NCBI GenBank assembly: GCA_030641945.1
Contig: DAOWLL010000040.1
Span: 1 to 9,179 of the forward strand
Length of the DNA stretch: 9,179 nt
Source: Gammaproteobacteria bacterium
Lineage (GTDB): Bacteria; Pseudomonadota; Gammaproteobacteria; SZUA-229
Reading direction: 5' to 3'
Below, one piece after another: positions 1 to 6,161 of the stretch; positions within the stretch are counted from its first letter, which is position 1; each line of letters starts with the position of its first letter. The translations under genes and the position numbers were made by a program. The notes beneath the pieces were generated by a model that made no database searches, was not told where the DNA came from, and worked only from the letters and a program-made list of their open reading frames with translations.

Positions 1-24
1 AACGAAATAAAAATTAATAAAAAA

Positions 25-327
25 TTAAAGCCAGGCGTGAACTTTGTCGTGCTCGGCCACTAAATCAACAAAACCGTCGTAATCAACGACTTTGATGCCG
101 TCGGCGATTCTGCCTTCAACGCCTCGAGCCTTTGCATCAGGGCCTAGAACAGCGAAGGTTACACCATCAGCGTTTGTGATTGCTTCAGCAGACGTGGTGC
201 CTGTTGTCGCTGCATAAACACCGTCTTCAAACAGCAGTACAGTAGAGCCGCTCTTGGCAAGGCCAAGGCAGTCATCAAATGAATTGCTGCTGAAAGGAGA
301 TTTGTTAACAGTATGTAAAGTTGTCAT
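25..327 (-). CDS. dsrH: DsrH, sulfur-transfer subunit of DsrEFH
   Basis: This 100-residue protein matches DsrH (TusB-like) in length and sequence. DsrE, DsrF and DsrH form a cytoplasmic E2F2H2 complex that relays sulfur to DsrC during oxidation of stored sulfur. Cys20 (in SFDDC) sits where the conserved DsrH cysteine is known. The start is the ATG at 327. Its Shine-Dalgarno TAGGAG includes the TAG stop of dsrF, so translation is probably coupled. It is the last gene of the dsr run inside the window. The left 24 bases after its stop are AT-rich and show no hairpin, which agrees with the operon continuing (usually into dsrC). Identity rests on family recognition and perfect operon order. Confidence 0.95.
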   Translation of the reverse strand: MTTLHTVNKSPFSSNSFDDCLGLAKSGSTVLLFEDGVYAATTGTTSAEAITNADGVTFAVLGPDAKARGVEGRIADGIKVVDYDGFVDLVAEHDKVHAWL

Positions 328-337
328 ATTTAATCTC

Positions 338-739
338 CTAAAAACTCAAAACAACGTCTTGATCGTCGATTAAATCGGCGAGCTCAGAACGACTGACCAG
401 TCGAATAGAATCTTTTTCAGCCCAGTCTTCGTCCTCGTCTTCCCAAACCAGGTGCTGGAGATCATCCAGGCTCAGGCCTCTCTCTTCCAGGGATTCTTTT
501 TCGACGTAGATCTTGTTGACGTCATAGTCACCCAGTGCAGCGTAGGTCGGCGAGAAGTTTTTCATGCCGATACCTTTTGTGTCCTGGTCTTTTTTAAGCT
601 GATACACACCATCGCCAATAAATGCCAGGCTGACATCCTGCTCGAAAGCTGCGCCGATAAGAACGACTTCAAGTGACTCCAGCGCGTAAACCGTGCCGTA
701 AGGACCCTTGGTGTTCATGTACATGAATCTTTTACCCAT
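338..739 (-). CDS. dsrF: DsrF, subunit of DsrEFH sulfur-transfer complex
   Basis: This 133-residue protein of the DsrE/F (TusC-like) fold starts MGKRFMYMNTKGPYG, typical of DsrF, with a central GDGVYQL motif near residues 42-48. It is a structural partner of DsrE and DsrH in the hexameric sulfurtransferase. The translated protein contains no cysteine, so it cannot carry sulfur itself; in the family the sulfur-binding cysteines are in DsrE and DsrH. Residues 99-110 form a very acidic stretch (WEDEDEDWAEKD). The start is the ATG at 739, preceded by AAGGAG that overlaps the TAA stop of dsrE. It lies 11 bp after dsrE and 10 bp before dsrH on the same strand. Confidence 0.95.
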   Translation of the reverse strand: MGKRFMYMNTKGPYGTVYALESLEVVLIGAAFEQDVSLAFIGDGVYQLKKDQDTKGIGMKNFSPTYAALGDYDVNKIYVEKESLEERGLSLDDLQHLVWEDEDEDWAEKDSIRLVSRSELADLIDDQDVVLSF

Positions 740-750
740 TTGTATTCTCC

Positions 751-1143
751 TTACGCGCCAAATGTCACAAGGCGATCACACTCAATGCCTGCTTCGATCA
801 GCTGACCCAGACCTGAGATACGGAAACCTTCTGCGATGTTATTGGCATCTTTACCCTGGCGCTTGGCTTCATCTTCGTCCATCAAGCCGCGGCGTTGTGC
901 AGCTGCGATGCAGACAACCAGGTCAAGGTTGTGTTCTTTCTGCAGTTCAGTCCACAGCTGTGTAATGTTGCGATCATCCTGCGGTGGTACTGCAAGACGC
1001 GTCGCGGTGTTTACACCATCGTGGTAGAAGAACACGCGGAATATTTCATGACCCTTGGCCAGCGCTGCTTTGGCAAACTGATAAGCGGAGTCAGCTGCCT
1101 GGTGCTGGTAAGGGCCTTCGTTTATTTGAATTCCTAATATCAC
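751..1143 (-). CDS. dsrE: DsrE, active sulfur-binding subunit of DsrEFH
   Basis: This 130-residue DsrE/TusD homologue carries the active-site cysteine of the complex. Cys78 lies in DLVVCIAAAQRRG, exactly the position known for the persulfide-carrying cysteine of DsrE. The N-terminal segment (residues 1-17, ILGIQINEGPYQHQAAD) is characteristic of the family. The protein accepts sulfur in the cytoplasm and passes it toward DsrC. The start is a GTG at 1143; the stop of dsrB lies only 14 bp upstream, so no longer start is possible, and AGAAGG gives a Shine-Dalgarno about 9 bases before it. The rare start type may lower its translation relative to dsrF. Confidence 0.96.
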   Translation of the reverse strand: MILGIQINEGPYQHQAADSAYQFAKAALAKGHEIFRVFFYHDGVNTATRLAVPPQDDRNITQLWTELQKEHNLDLVVCIAAAQRRGLMDEDEAKRQGKDANNIAEGFRISGLGQLIEAGIECDRLVTFGA

Positions 1144-1157
1144 GGCTTAACCTTCTG

Positions 1158-2231
1158 TTAGAAACGAATGTGTGTTGAAGCGTTCAGACTGTTGCGAGCG
1201 CCGCGCCATGTGTCAACGTGGTACTTTGTGAACGGCAGGTTGGTAACTTCAAAGAAGCGGGGCCAGCCAATACGCTCAATCCAGTCATTGATACGTTCCC
1301 AGTCTTTTGCGCCTTCCTTGTAGGCTTTCAGAATGCCCTTAACAATCGCGTTGGCTTCAGGCCAACGAGGCGGGTTGTTAGGGATGCCGGCAGCAACAAG
1401 TTTCTGGAAGGTTGGTTTGCCACGAGCATTGGAGTGGTTACCACCAACCCAGATAGCCAGTTTGGTGTGCTCAGCGTCGTTGATCTGCATTGGAGGACAA
1501 GGAGGGAAGCATGCGCCGCAGCAGATGCACTTCTTCTCGTCAACTTCCAGTGATGGCTTGCCGTTGACCACTGCAGGGCGAATAGCAGCTACAGGACAAC
1601 GGGCAACAACGGATGGACGTTCGCAAACATTGGAAACCAGGTCATGGTTGATCTTGGGTGGCTTGGTGTGCTGAACGTTGATAGCGATATCACCCTGGCC
1701 GCCACAGTTAATCTGGCAGCATGAAGTGGTGATATGAACACGGTTAGGCATGTTGTTTTCACGGAACTCGTCGATGAGCTCGTCCATCATGGACTTAACA
1801 ACACCAGAAGCGTCTGTGCCTGGAATGTCGCAGTGCAACCAGCCCTGAGTGTGGGAGATCATGGTTATAGAGTTCTTGGTGCCACCAACAATATAGCCAG
1901 CATCTTCGATAGCCTTGATTAATGGCGCAACCTTGGCTTCATCAGCAACCATATATTCAACGTTGCTGCGAATAGTGAAGTGGATATAACCATCAGCAAA
2001 CTCGTCACCGATATCGCACAGCTCGCGCAGAGTGAAGATATCAAGAATACGTTGTGTACCAACACGTATGGTCCAGATTTCATCGCCGCTGTAGCCAACG
2101 TGACGAAGCACACCTGGTCTTGGGTGCTCATGGTATTTCCATGCACCATAGTTTTTACGCATTACTGGATGCATATACTGGAATGCGTCAGGACATCCAG
2201 ATTCGATCGGTGAACGAGGTTTATCAGACAT
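1158..2231 (-). CDS. dsrB: Reverse dissimilatory sulfite reductase, beta subunit
   Basis: The 357 residues match DsrB in length and motifs. DsrAB is a cytoplasmic A2B2 siroheme [4Fe-4S] enzyme; in sulfur oxidisers it runs in reverse, turning sulfur delivered by DsrC into sulfite. Visible cluster ligands are Cys134, the pair Cys171-Cys172 and Cys176 (CC-x3-C), which is the beta-subunit siroheme/cluster pattern. The inserted ferredoxin domain has Cys212-Pro followed by Cys235, Cys238 and Cys241, with an extra Cys245. The start ATG at 2231 has GAGGAA seven or so bases upstream. It follows dsrA after a 77-bp gap that holds a stable hairpin, and dsrE follows after 14 bp. The oxidative assignment is inferred from linkage to dsrEFH. 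Confidence 0.97.
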   Translation of the reverse strand: MSDKPRSPIESGCPDAFQYMHPVMRKNYGAWKYHEHPRPGVLRHVGYSGDEIWTIRVGTQRILDIFTLRELCDIGDEFADGYIHFTIRSNVEYMVADEAKVAPLIKAIEDAGYIVGGTKNSITMISHTQGWLHCDIPGTDASGVVKSMMDELIDEFRENNMPNRVHITTSCCQINCGGQGDIAINVQHTKPPKINHDLVSNVCERPSVVARCPVAAIRPAVVNGKPSLEVDEKKCICCGACFPPCPPMQINDAEHTKLAIWVGGNHSNARGKPTFQKLVAAGIPNNPPRWPEANAIVKGILKAYKEGAKDWERINDWIERIGWPRFFEVTNLPFTKYHVDTWRGARNSLNASTHIRF

Positions 2232-2267
2232 GGTTATTCCTCAAAAATATATTTATGTTTTGTTAGA

Positions 2268-2285
2268 AAGGGGCCGTAGCCCCTT
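2268..2285 (-). promoter_or_regulatory. dsrA-dsrB intercistronic hairpin
   Basis: Read on the mRNA strand this is a perfect 7-bp stem (AAGGGGC / GCCCCTT) closed by the tetraloop TACG. C(UACG)G belongs to the exceptionally stable UNCG tetraloop class. It lies about 24 bases after the dsrA stop and is followed by only UUUCU, so a full terminator is unlikely. An mRNA-stabilising or processing element, or a weak attenuator, is more plausible. Confidence 0.6.
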
Positions 2286-2308
2286 CCATGTATTTACGTG
2301 TGTAATGA

Positions 2309-3571
2309 TTAAGCAGCAGCTTCTTCGAGTTTACGCTCGAACCACTTCTCAGCTTCTTCGTCCCAGCCATCCATACGGATATATGAACTCTGACGTGGGC
2401 TAGAAACCATGTTTGGATCGATGTCCAGGTCGAAATCAACACCTTCAAGGAAGTTGACCAGACCGATGCGCTCAATCATTTCACCGCAGCGCTCATGCTC
2501 GAGACCGTTTTCAGCCCAGAAGTCGATGATTTCTTCAGCCATTTCAATCAGGTTTTCGTAATCATCTTCTGTTTCCAGTTTCTTGAACGGGATTACAACA
2601 GTGCCCATCAGGTCGCCGATCTTCAGTGTGCGTTTACCACCGATCAGGATGGTTACGCCCTTGTCATCACCCGGGTGCAGTGCTTTTGGCATTACGTTCA
2701 GGCAGTGCATGCAGCGTACACAGTTGCGGTTATCAACGGCCAGTGTGTCATCATCATTCAGTGCCAGTGCGTTGGTCGGGCAGCGCGTAATAACGTTGTC
2801 ATTAATGTATTTACGGCCTTTAGCTGCGACATAAGCCTTGACTTCTTCCTGGTCTACCTTCATGTCATCACGCCAGGTACCGATAAGGGCCATGTCAGCA
2901 CGCTCGATAGCGTTCTGGCAGTCGTTCGGACAGCCGGAGACTTTGAATTTGAACTTGTATGGCAGTGCAGGGCGGTGAACGTCGTCGGTAAAGTTGTTTA
3001 CCAGGAGGCGGTGGATGCCGTGCTCATTGCAATTGGACATTTCACAGCGTGAAGCACCTACACATGACATTGCAGTACGTACGCACGGGCCGGCGCCACC
3101 GAGGTCCCAGCCATATTCATTGATTTCGTCGAAGAAGTGCTGTACGCCATCGGTCGTGGTACCGATGAACATGATGTTACCGGTCTGACCATGGAAGGTC
3201 TGCAGACCCGATCCCCATTTTTCCCAGCTGTCACCCAGCTGGCGCAGCATGGCAGTGGTGTAGTGGTTGCCGGCTGGCGGCTGAACACGAACTGTGTGGA
3301 ATTCTTTTGATTCAGGGAAAGCTGAACCAACTTCTGAGAAGCGAGGGATAATACCACCGCCATAACCAAATACAGATACTGTGCCGCCTTTCCAGTAACC
3401 CTTACGTGTTTCGTAAGAATGTTCCAGCTGACCGAGCAGGCTGCTGGTTACTTCCTGAATACGCTCATCAGGATGATCGTCGCGGAGTTTTTTGATGCCT
3501 GTGATAAAGCTGGGCCAGGGGCCGTTTTCCAGCTCATCCAGCATCGGGGTTTCGTAAATCTTTTTGGCCAT
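2309..3571 (-). CDS. dsrA: Reverse dissimilatory sulfite reductase, alpha subunit
   Basis: The 420 residues agree with DsrA of sulfur oxidisers (about 417 in Allochromatium). The catalytic siroheme-[4Fe-4S] motif is intact: Cys170-x5-Cys176 (CVGASRC) and Cys214-x3-Cys218 (CPNDC). The ferredoxin domain supplies Cys264 (RCPTNA) and Cys284, Cys287, Cys290 (CVRCMHC). The N-terminus MAKKIYETPMLDELENGPWPSF is typical of the family. Together with DsrB it forms the cytoplasmic enzyme that oxidises DsrC-bound sulfur to sulfite. The start is the ATG at 3571, with GGAG at 3579-3582, seven bases away. It is the first gene of the minus-strand operon, and the region upstream holds a plausible promoter and palindromic operators. 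Confidence 0.97.
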   Translation of the reverse strand: MAKKIYETPMLDELENGPWPSFITGIKKLRDDHPDERIQEVTSSLLGQLEHSYETRKGYWKGGTVSVFGYGGGIIPRFSEVGSAFPESKEFHTVRVQPPAGNHYTTAMLRQLGDSWEKWGSGLQTFHGQTGNIMFIGTTTDGVQHFFDEINEYGWDLGGAGPCVRTAMSCVGASRCEMSNCNEHGIHRLLVNNFTDDVHRPALPYKFKFKVSGCPNDCQNAIERADMALIGTWRDDMKVDQEEVKAYVAAKGRKYINDNVITRCPTNALALNDDDTLAVDNRNCVRCMHCLNVMPKALHPGDDKGVTILIGGKRTLKIGDLMGTVVIPFKKLETEDDYENLIEMAEEIIDFWAENGLEHERCGEMIERIGLVNFLEGVDFDLDIDPNMVSSPRQSSYIRMDGWDEEAEKWFERKLEEAAA

Positions 3572-3594
3572 GGGTCGTCTCCTATTGGCTTATC

Positions 3595-3606
3595 TGCTTG
3601 CAAGCA
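3595..3606. repeat. 12-bp palindrome in dsrA leader
   Basis: TGCTTGCAAGCA is a perfect 12-bp palindrome lying 24-35 bases upstream of the dsrA start codon, just ahead of its Shine-Dalgarno. If transcription starts near 3620 it falls in the 5' untranslated leader. It could be a protein site or a chance palindrome. Confidence 0.4.
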
Positions 3607-3607
3607 A

Positions 3608-3635
3608 GATTAGAATTGGGCGACAAATTCTAATC
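3608..3635. promoter_or_regulatory. 28-bp inverted repeat over the dsrA -10: candidate operator
   Basis: The arms GATTAGAATT (3608-3617) and AATTCTAATC (3626-3635) are perfect 10-bp inverted copies separated by 8 bases. The distal arm contains the putative dsrA -10 hexamer, and the start point predicted from it (about 3620) falls in the spacer. A dimeric regulator bound here would block RNA polymerase, so a repressor operator is the natural reading. A leader RNA hairpin is the alternative. Confidence 0.55.
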
Positions 3636-3655
3636 CTAAAAGTTTTTCTTCACAA
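3627..3655 (-). promoter_or_regulatory. Putative sigma-70 promoter of the dsr operon
   Basis: On the minus strand TTGTGA (3655-3650, 4/6 to TTGACA) and TAGAAT (3632-3627, 5/6 to TATAAT) are separated by exactly 17 bases. The predicted start near 3620 gives a leader of about 48 bases before dsrA. It is flanked by two palindromes in positions usual for regulators, which supports it. It was assigned by eye only. Confidence 0.5.
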
Positions 3656-3658
3656 TAT

Positions 3659-3678
3659 CCCTTATACCGGTATAAGGG
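3659..3678. promoter_or_regulatory. 20-bp perfect palindrome upstream of the dsrA -35
   Basis: CCCTTATACCGGTATAAGGG is a perfect 20-bp palindrome centred at 3668.5, roughly 48 bases upstream of the predicted dsrA start point. That is a typical activator position adjoining the -35 element. Related CCCTTAT sequences recur at 3757 and 6499. No known regulator consensus is recognised, so it is a candidate binding site only. Confidence 0.55.
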
Positions 3679-3747
3679 TACTGAATTCAGGTGACGCAAT
3701 TCTAGGGGGTGCTATTGAAAGTCAGAATCCTACCCTTGGGAGAGCAG

Positions 3748-3776
3748 GGGCTTTAGCCCTTATCCCGAAAGGGATA
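3748..3776. repeat. Two tandem short hairpins in the dsrA upstream region
   Basis: GGGC-TTTA-GCCC (3748-3759) is followed after one base by TATCCC-GAAA-GGGATA (3761-3776). On the plus strand the second has a GNRA (GAAA) tetraloop and is followed by GTGTTTTATTT, resembling a weak terminator. No gene is visible upstream on that strand. It lies between the proposed dsrA and oxygenase promoters, and its function is unknown. The rest of the 409-bp intergenic region (3572-3980) holds only the sites listed separately. Confidence 0.4.
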
Positions 3777-3821
3777 GTGTTTTATTTCTGAACTCCATGG
3801 GGTTTTGTGGGCTGTCAGAAA

Positions 3822-3849
3822 TTATCAAGCATAAACAGCGACTTATAAT
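3822..3849 (+). promoter_or_regulatory. Possible promoter for the plus-strand gene set
   Basis: TTATCA (3822-3827, 4/6) and a perfect TATAAT (3844-3849) are separated by 16 bases. Transcription would start near 3856, giving a leader of about 125 bases before the oxygenase gene. This is weak evidence, from hexamer matching alone. Confidence 0.3.
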
Positions 3850-3980
3850 TTTCTTCAGATTCACCAGCCCGTGGTAGATGCGAATGATTCACAATAAGGT
3901 TTCGGACTAATTTCAGATAAGTGCTCGCACCCTATAGTGATATTGTAATTCCATGCCGATAAAGGCAATCTCGTTTGCCT

Positions 3981-4913
3981 ATGACGCAGATGACAAATAA
4001 TCGAGTATTACTTTCGGACTTGGCAGGCAGCCCATTCGGTCTGGACAGGACTGAGGCCTACCAGGTCTGGCGGCAGCAAAAGCTGGAACAGAGCCCTGAT
4101 GTTGCAGATTTGATCGTAGCTGTGGAAAACCCGTTTCAATTGAGTACCATGGAGAAATCCCGGATACAGGGCCTTTGCCGTCGATGTAACGCAGCTATAT
4201 ATAAGGTCTCGGACAGCTACCCATCGACGGATAAGGAGCTGGTTCAGCAGCTGGGACTGCAATTCGGGCTTTCACATCTGGATGATAACCTGCGTTCTGA
4301 TGAAGATGACATTACCAGCCTGGCAGTGACAGAACAGCAGGGGAACCAGTATATTCCCTATACAAACAGGCCGCTAAGCTGGCATACCGATGGCTATTAC
4401 AATTCACCGCAACAGCAGGTGCGCGGCTTTATCCTGCATTGTGCCCAGCCCGCTGCCGAAGGTGGAGAAAACAGCCTGATTGATCACGAACGGGTCTATA
4501 TGCGTTTGCGTGACGAGAATCTGGCCTATATACAGGCGCTGATGCACCCCGAGGCCATGACCATCCCGCCAAATATCGATGCGGGTGCTGAAATTCGTGG
4601 GGTCTGCGTCGGTCCGGTTTTCTCCATTGATGCGCAGACGGGAAGCCTGCATATGCGTTATTCGGCGCGCAAGCGCAATATCGAGTGGCGAAATGATGAA
4701 CTCACCCGTGAAGCTGTGGATCTAATAACTCAGATACTTGATATTGATGATTTAGCCTATAAATACAGGCTAAAGGCGGGTGAGGGTGTTATTTGCAATA
4801 ATATTTTGCACAAACGCTCCGGTTTTAACGACAGCCAGGATGAAACAAGGCTGATGTATCGCGCACGCTATTTTGACCGTGTGGCCGACACCGGATTAAA
4901 CCAGCAGACCTGA
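3981..4913 (+). CDS. TauD/TfdA-family Fe(II)/2-oxoglutarate-dependent oxygenase
   Basis: This protein of about 310 residues has the TauD/TfdA/gamma-butyrobetaine-hydroxylase fold signatures. The iron ligands are His135 and Asp137 in SWHTDGYY and distal His277 in NNILHKRSGF; Arg290 in TRLMYRARY is the expected 2-oxoglutarate-binding arginine. Such enzymes hydroxylate small molecules, including release of sulfite from sulfonates (TauD), but the substrate cannot be read from the sequence. I chose the ATG at 3981. A TTG at 3975 and an ATG at 3990 are alternatives, and none has a convincing Shine-Dalgarno. A short inverted repeat (AGGCAA / TTTGCCT, about 3963-3980) abuts the start. It is divergent from dsrA and followed after 27 bp by a 63-residue protein, suggesting an operon linked to sulfur metabolism. 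Confidence 0.85.
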   Translation: MTQMTNNRVLLSDLAGSPFGLDRTEAYQVWRQQKLEQSPDVADLIVAVENPFQLSTMEKSRIQGLCRRCNAAIYKVSDSYPSTDKELVQQLGLQFGLSHLDDNLRSDEDDITSLAVTEQQGNQYIPYTNRPLSWHTDGYYNSPQQQVRGFILHCAQPAAEGGENSLIDHERVYMRLRDENLAYIQALMHPEAMTIPPNIDAGAEIRGVCVGPVFSIDAQTGSLHMRYSARKRNIEWRNDELTREAVDLITQILDIDDLAYKYRLKAGEGVICNNILHKRSGFNDSQDETRLMYRARYFDRVADTGLNQQT

Positions 4914-4940
4914 ATGAACAGGAACAGTCAGAGGTAGAAT

Positions 4941-5132
4941 ATGTTGTGGCTAAGTGAAGTGATCATGCAGGGACATGACATGCAATCATTTGATGAGCTG
5001 GTGACAGAATTAAAAAAACGCGCAGGTGAAGGCGAGCTTTTTTTTCGCATGGATGTGAAGCCGCAGTTTCCGGACACGCCGCCAGACTGGGAAGACAGGC
5101 TGGAAGCGGCGTTCACCTCGAGACAGGAATAA
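4941..5132 (+). CDS. Small 63-residue protein, unknown, in the sulfur gene set
   Basis: This is a small acidic protein with no membrane segment or signal peptide. The N-terminal half (MLWLSEVIMQGHDMQSFDELVTEL in outline) looks helical, and the C-terminal half has a Pro/Trp-rich patch DVKPQFPDTPPDWEDRLEAAF. The start ATG at 4941 is well supported by AGAGGT at 4930-4935. It lies 27 bp after the oxygenase gene on the same strand and is probably co-transcribed. Its composition resembles small conserved proteins I associate loosely with DsrC-type loci, but I cannot name the family. The stop codon TAA (5130-5132) forms the very first bases of a 166-bp inverted repeat, so the C-terminus may have been altered by that repeat. 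Confidence 0.65.
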   Translation: MLWLSEVIMQGHDMQSFDELVTELKKRAGEGELFFRMDVKPQFPDTPPDWEDRLEAAFTSRQE

Positions 5133-5295
5133 CCCGCGTTTCTCACCAGATGGACGAGCCCTCACTTGATCTTTGAATCCACAAAGAATTTTACTCAGTC
5201 GGAAATACGCATTGTTATTCCACTTCATCGTAAAATCCTTTGTGAATCCAAATCTCTGCGTGATCATCTCGCCCCCTGATGAGAAATGCGGGTTA
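5130..5295. repeat. 166-bp imperfect inverted repeat before the Cas6-like gene
   Basis: The left arm (5130-5194) and right arm (5230-5295) are inverted copies. Outer ends TAACCCGC / GCGGGTTA match perfectly, the outer 20 bases match at 18, and the inner 23 bases (5172-5194 against 5230-5252) match at 20. The middle of the arms is diverged with a small indel. The three inner mismatches become G-U pairs if the minus strand is transcribed. It is either an old MITE-like element or a long RNA hairpin. It fills the 191-bp gap 5133-5323; no other feature is seen there. Confidence 0.65.
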
Positions 5296-5323
5296 GTATT
5301 TATTAACAAATTATGGTGTTGAT

Positions 5324-6028
5324 GTGCTCTGGGAAGACGAAGATAAGCAGAACAATGAATTTGTAGTGCCGGATGATGTGGTTGATCTGAGTTTCAAGAT
5401 CAGGTGCAAGCAGATTCCGACAATGCATGCCCTTGAGCTGGCGCAGGCGCTGTATAGAGTGTTGCCGTGGATAGAACAGGACCCGGAAATCGGAATTCAT
5501 CAAATACATGGTGCAACCACCGGCAACGGCTGGGAGCGTCCGCCTGACGGCGAATTGATGCACCTGTCAAACAGGGCGAAAATGCACCTGCGCGTGCCCA
5601 GGGAAAAAATCGAAGATGCCAGGCAAATATCCGGCGAAACGCTTGATATTGCAGGCTATTCGGTTGAGGTGGGTGAGGCCAGTATTAAGCTGTTGAGCCC
5701 GATTCAGACCCTGTTTTCCCGCTATATCATCGGGCCCCGGGAGCTGGATGAGGATCAGTTCATGAACTGGCTGGTCGATGAACTGAAGCAGCGCAATATC
5801 CACGTACGCAAGATGCTCTGCGGTATCGGCCACACCATAACCACGCCGGACGGTGCTGTCGAGACACGCAGTGTGATGATTGCAGATCTGGATAAAACGA
5901 CTTCGCTGGGTTTGCAGGAGACCGGCGTCGGTCCAGGCAGGCATTTTGGCTGCGGTATCTTCCTGCCGCACAAGGGCATACGTGCCGTCGGTGAGACCGA
6001 GGACAAGTCTCACTTTACGGGTACATAG
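5324..6028 (+). CDS. cas6: Cas6/Cmx6-family CRISPR endoribonuclease, orphan
   Basis: This protein of about 234 residues follows the layout of the Cas6/Cmx6 (type I-MYXAN) family: VVDLSFKIRCKQIP (19-32), then TMHALELAQALYRVLPWI (33-50), GIHQIHGATTG (57-67), the MHLRVPREKI strand (87-96), and the C-terminal glycine-rich loop around GVGPGRHFGCGIFLPHKG (201-218) that defines the Cas6 RAMP fold. Cas6 enzymes cut repeat RNA hairpins to make crRNA. His35 is a possible catalytic residue, but I cannot confirm this. No CRISPR array or other cas gene is in the window, and it sits between sulfur genes. The start is a GTG at 5324 with a poor Shine-Dalgarno; an in-frame stop at 5294 and no intervening ATG limit the choice. 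The DsrC-like gene follows after 133 bp. Confidence 0.8.
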   Translation: MLWEDEDKQNNEFVVPDDVVDLSFKIRCKQIPTMHALELAQALYRVLPWIEQDPEIGIHQIHGATTGNGWERPPDGELMHLSNRAKMHLRVPREKIEDARQISGETLDIAGYSVEVGEASIKLLSPIQTLFSRYIIGPRELDEDQFMNWLVDELKQRNIHVRKMLCGIGHTITTPDGAVETRSVMIADLDKTTSLGLQETGVGPGRHFGCGIFLPHKGIRAVGETEDKSHFTGT

Positions 6029-6091
6029 CCCACATATTGCACGAAGGCGCTGATCTATCCCATTCAGGTAGGGTGTCTGGAATCCGGCAGC

Positions 6092-6145
6092 AATCTGTTT
6101 TAATATTCGCCTTCCATTTTACAGGCATTTTATTTAAAACAGATT
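6092..6145. promoter_or_regulatory. 12-bp inverted repeat upstream of the DsrC-like gene
   Basis: AATCTGTTTTAA (6092-6103) and TTAAAACAGATT (6134-6145) are perfect inverted copies separated by 30 bases, ending 16 bases before the DsrC-like ATG. The spacing could suit looping by a dimeric regulator or a long-loop leader hairpin. Its sequence is unrelated to the dsrA palindromes. Confidence 0.45.
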
Positions 6146-6161
6146 AAAGGGTAAGAAGACT

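Noticed and set aside
1..24. Terminator after dsrH
   Set aside because: The bases are AT-rich without a stem, so the operon probably continues beyond the left edge.
2495..3052. 185-residue plus-strand open frame, and other long frames opposite dsrA and dsrB
   Set aside because: They are antisense to full-length dsrA/dsrB with intact cofactor motifs, lack sensible ribosome sites, and have Cys/Val-rich low-sense translations typical of shadow frames.
3564..3791. 75-residue plus-strand open frame across the dsrA upstream region
   Set aside because: It begins inside dsrA on the opposite strand, runs through palindromes and the promoter, and its translation shows no recognisable domain.
5567..6013. 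148-residue minus-strand open frame opposite the Cas6-like gene
   Set aside because: The plus-strand frame matches Cas6/Cmx6 throughout, so this is its shadow.
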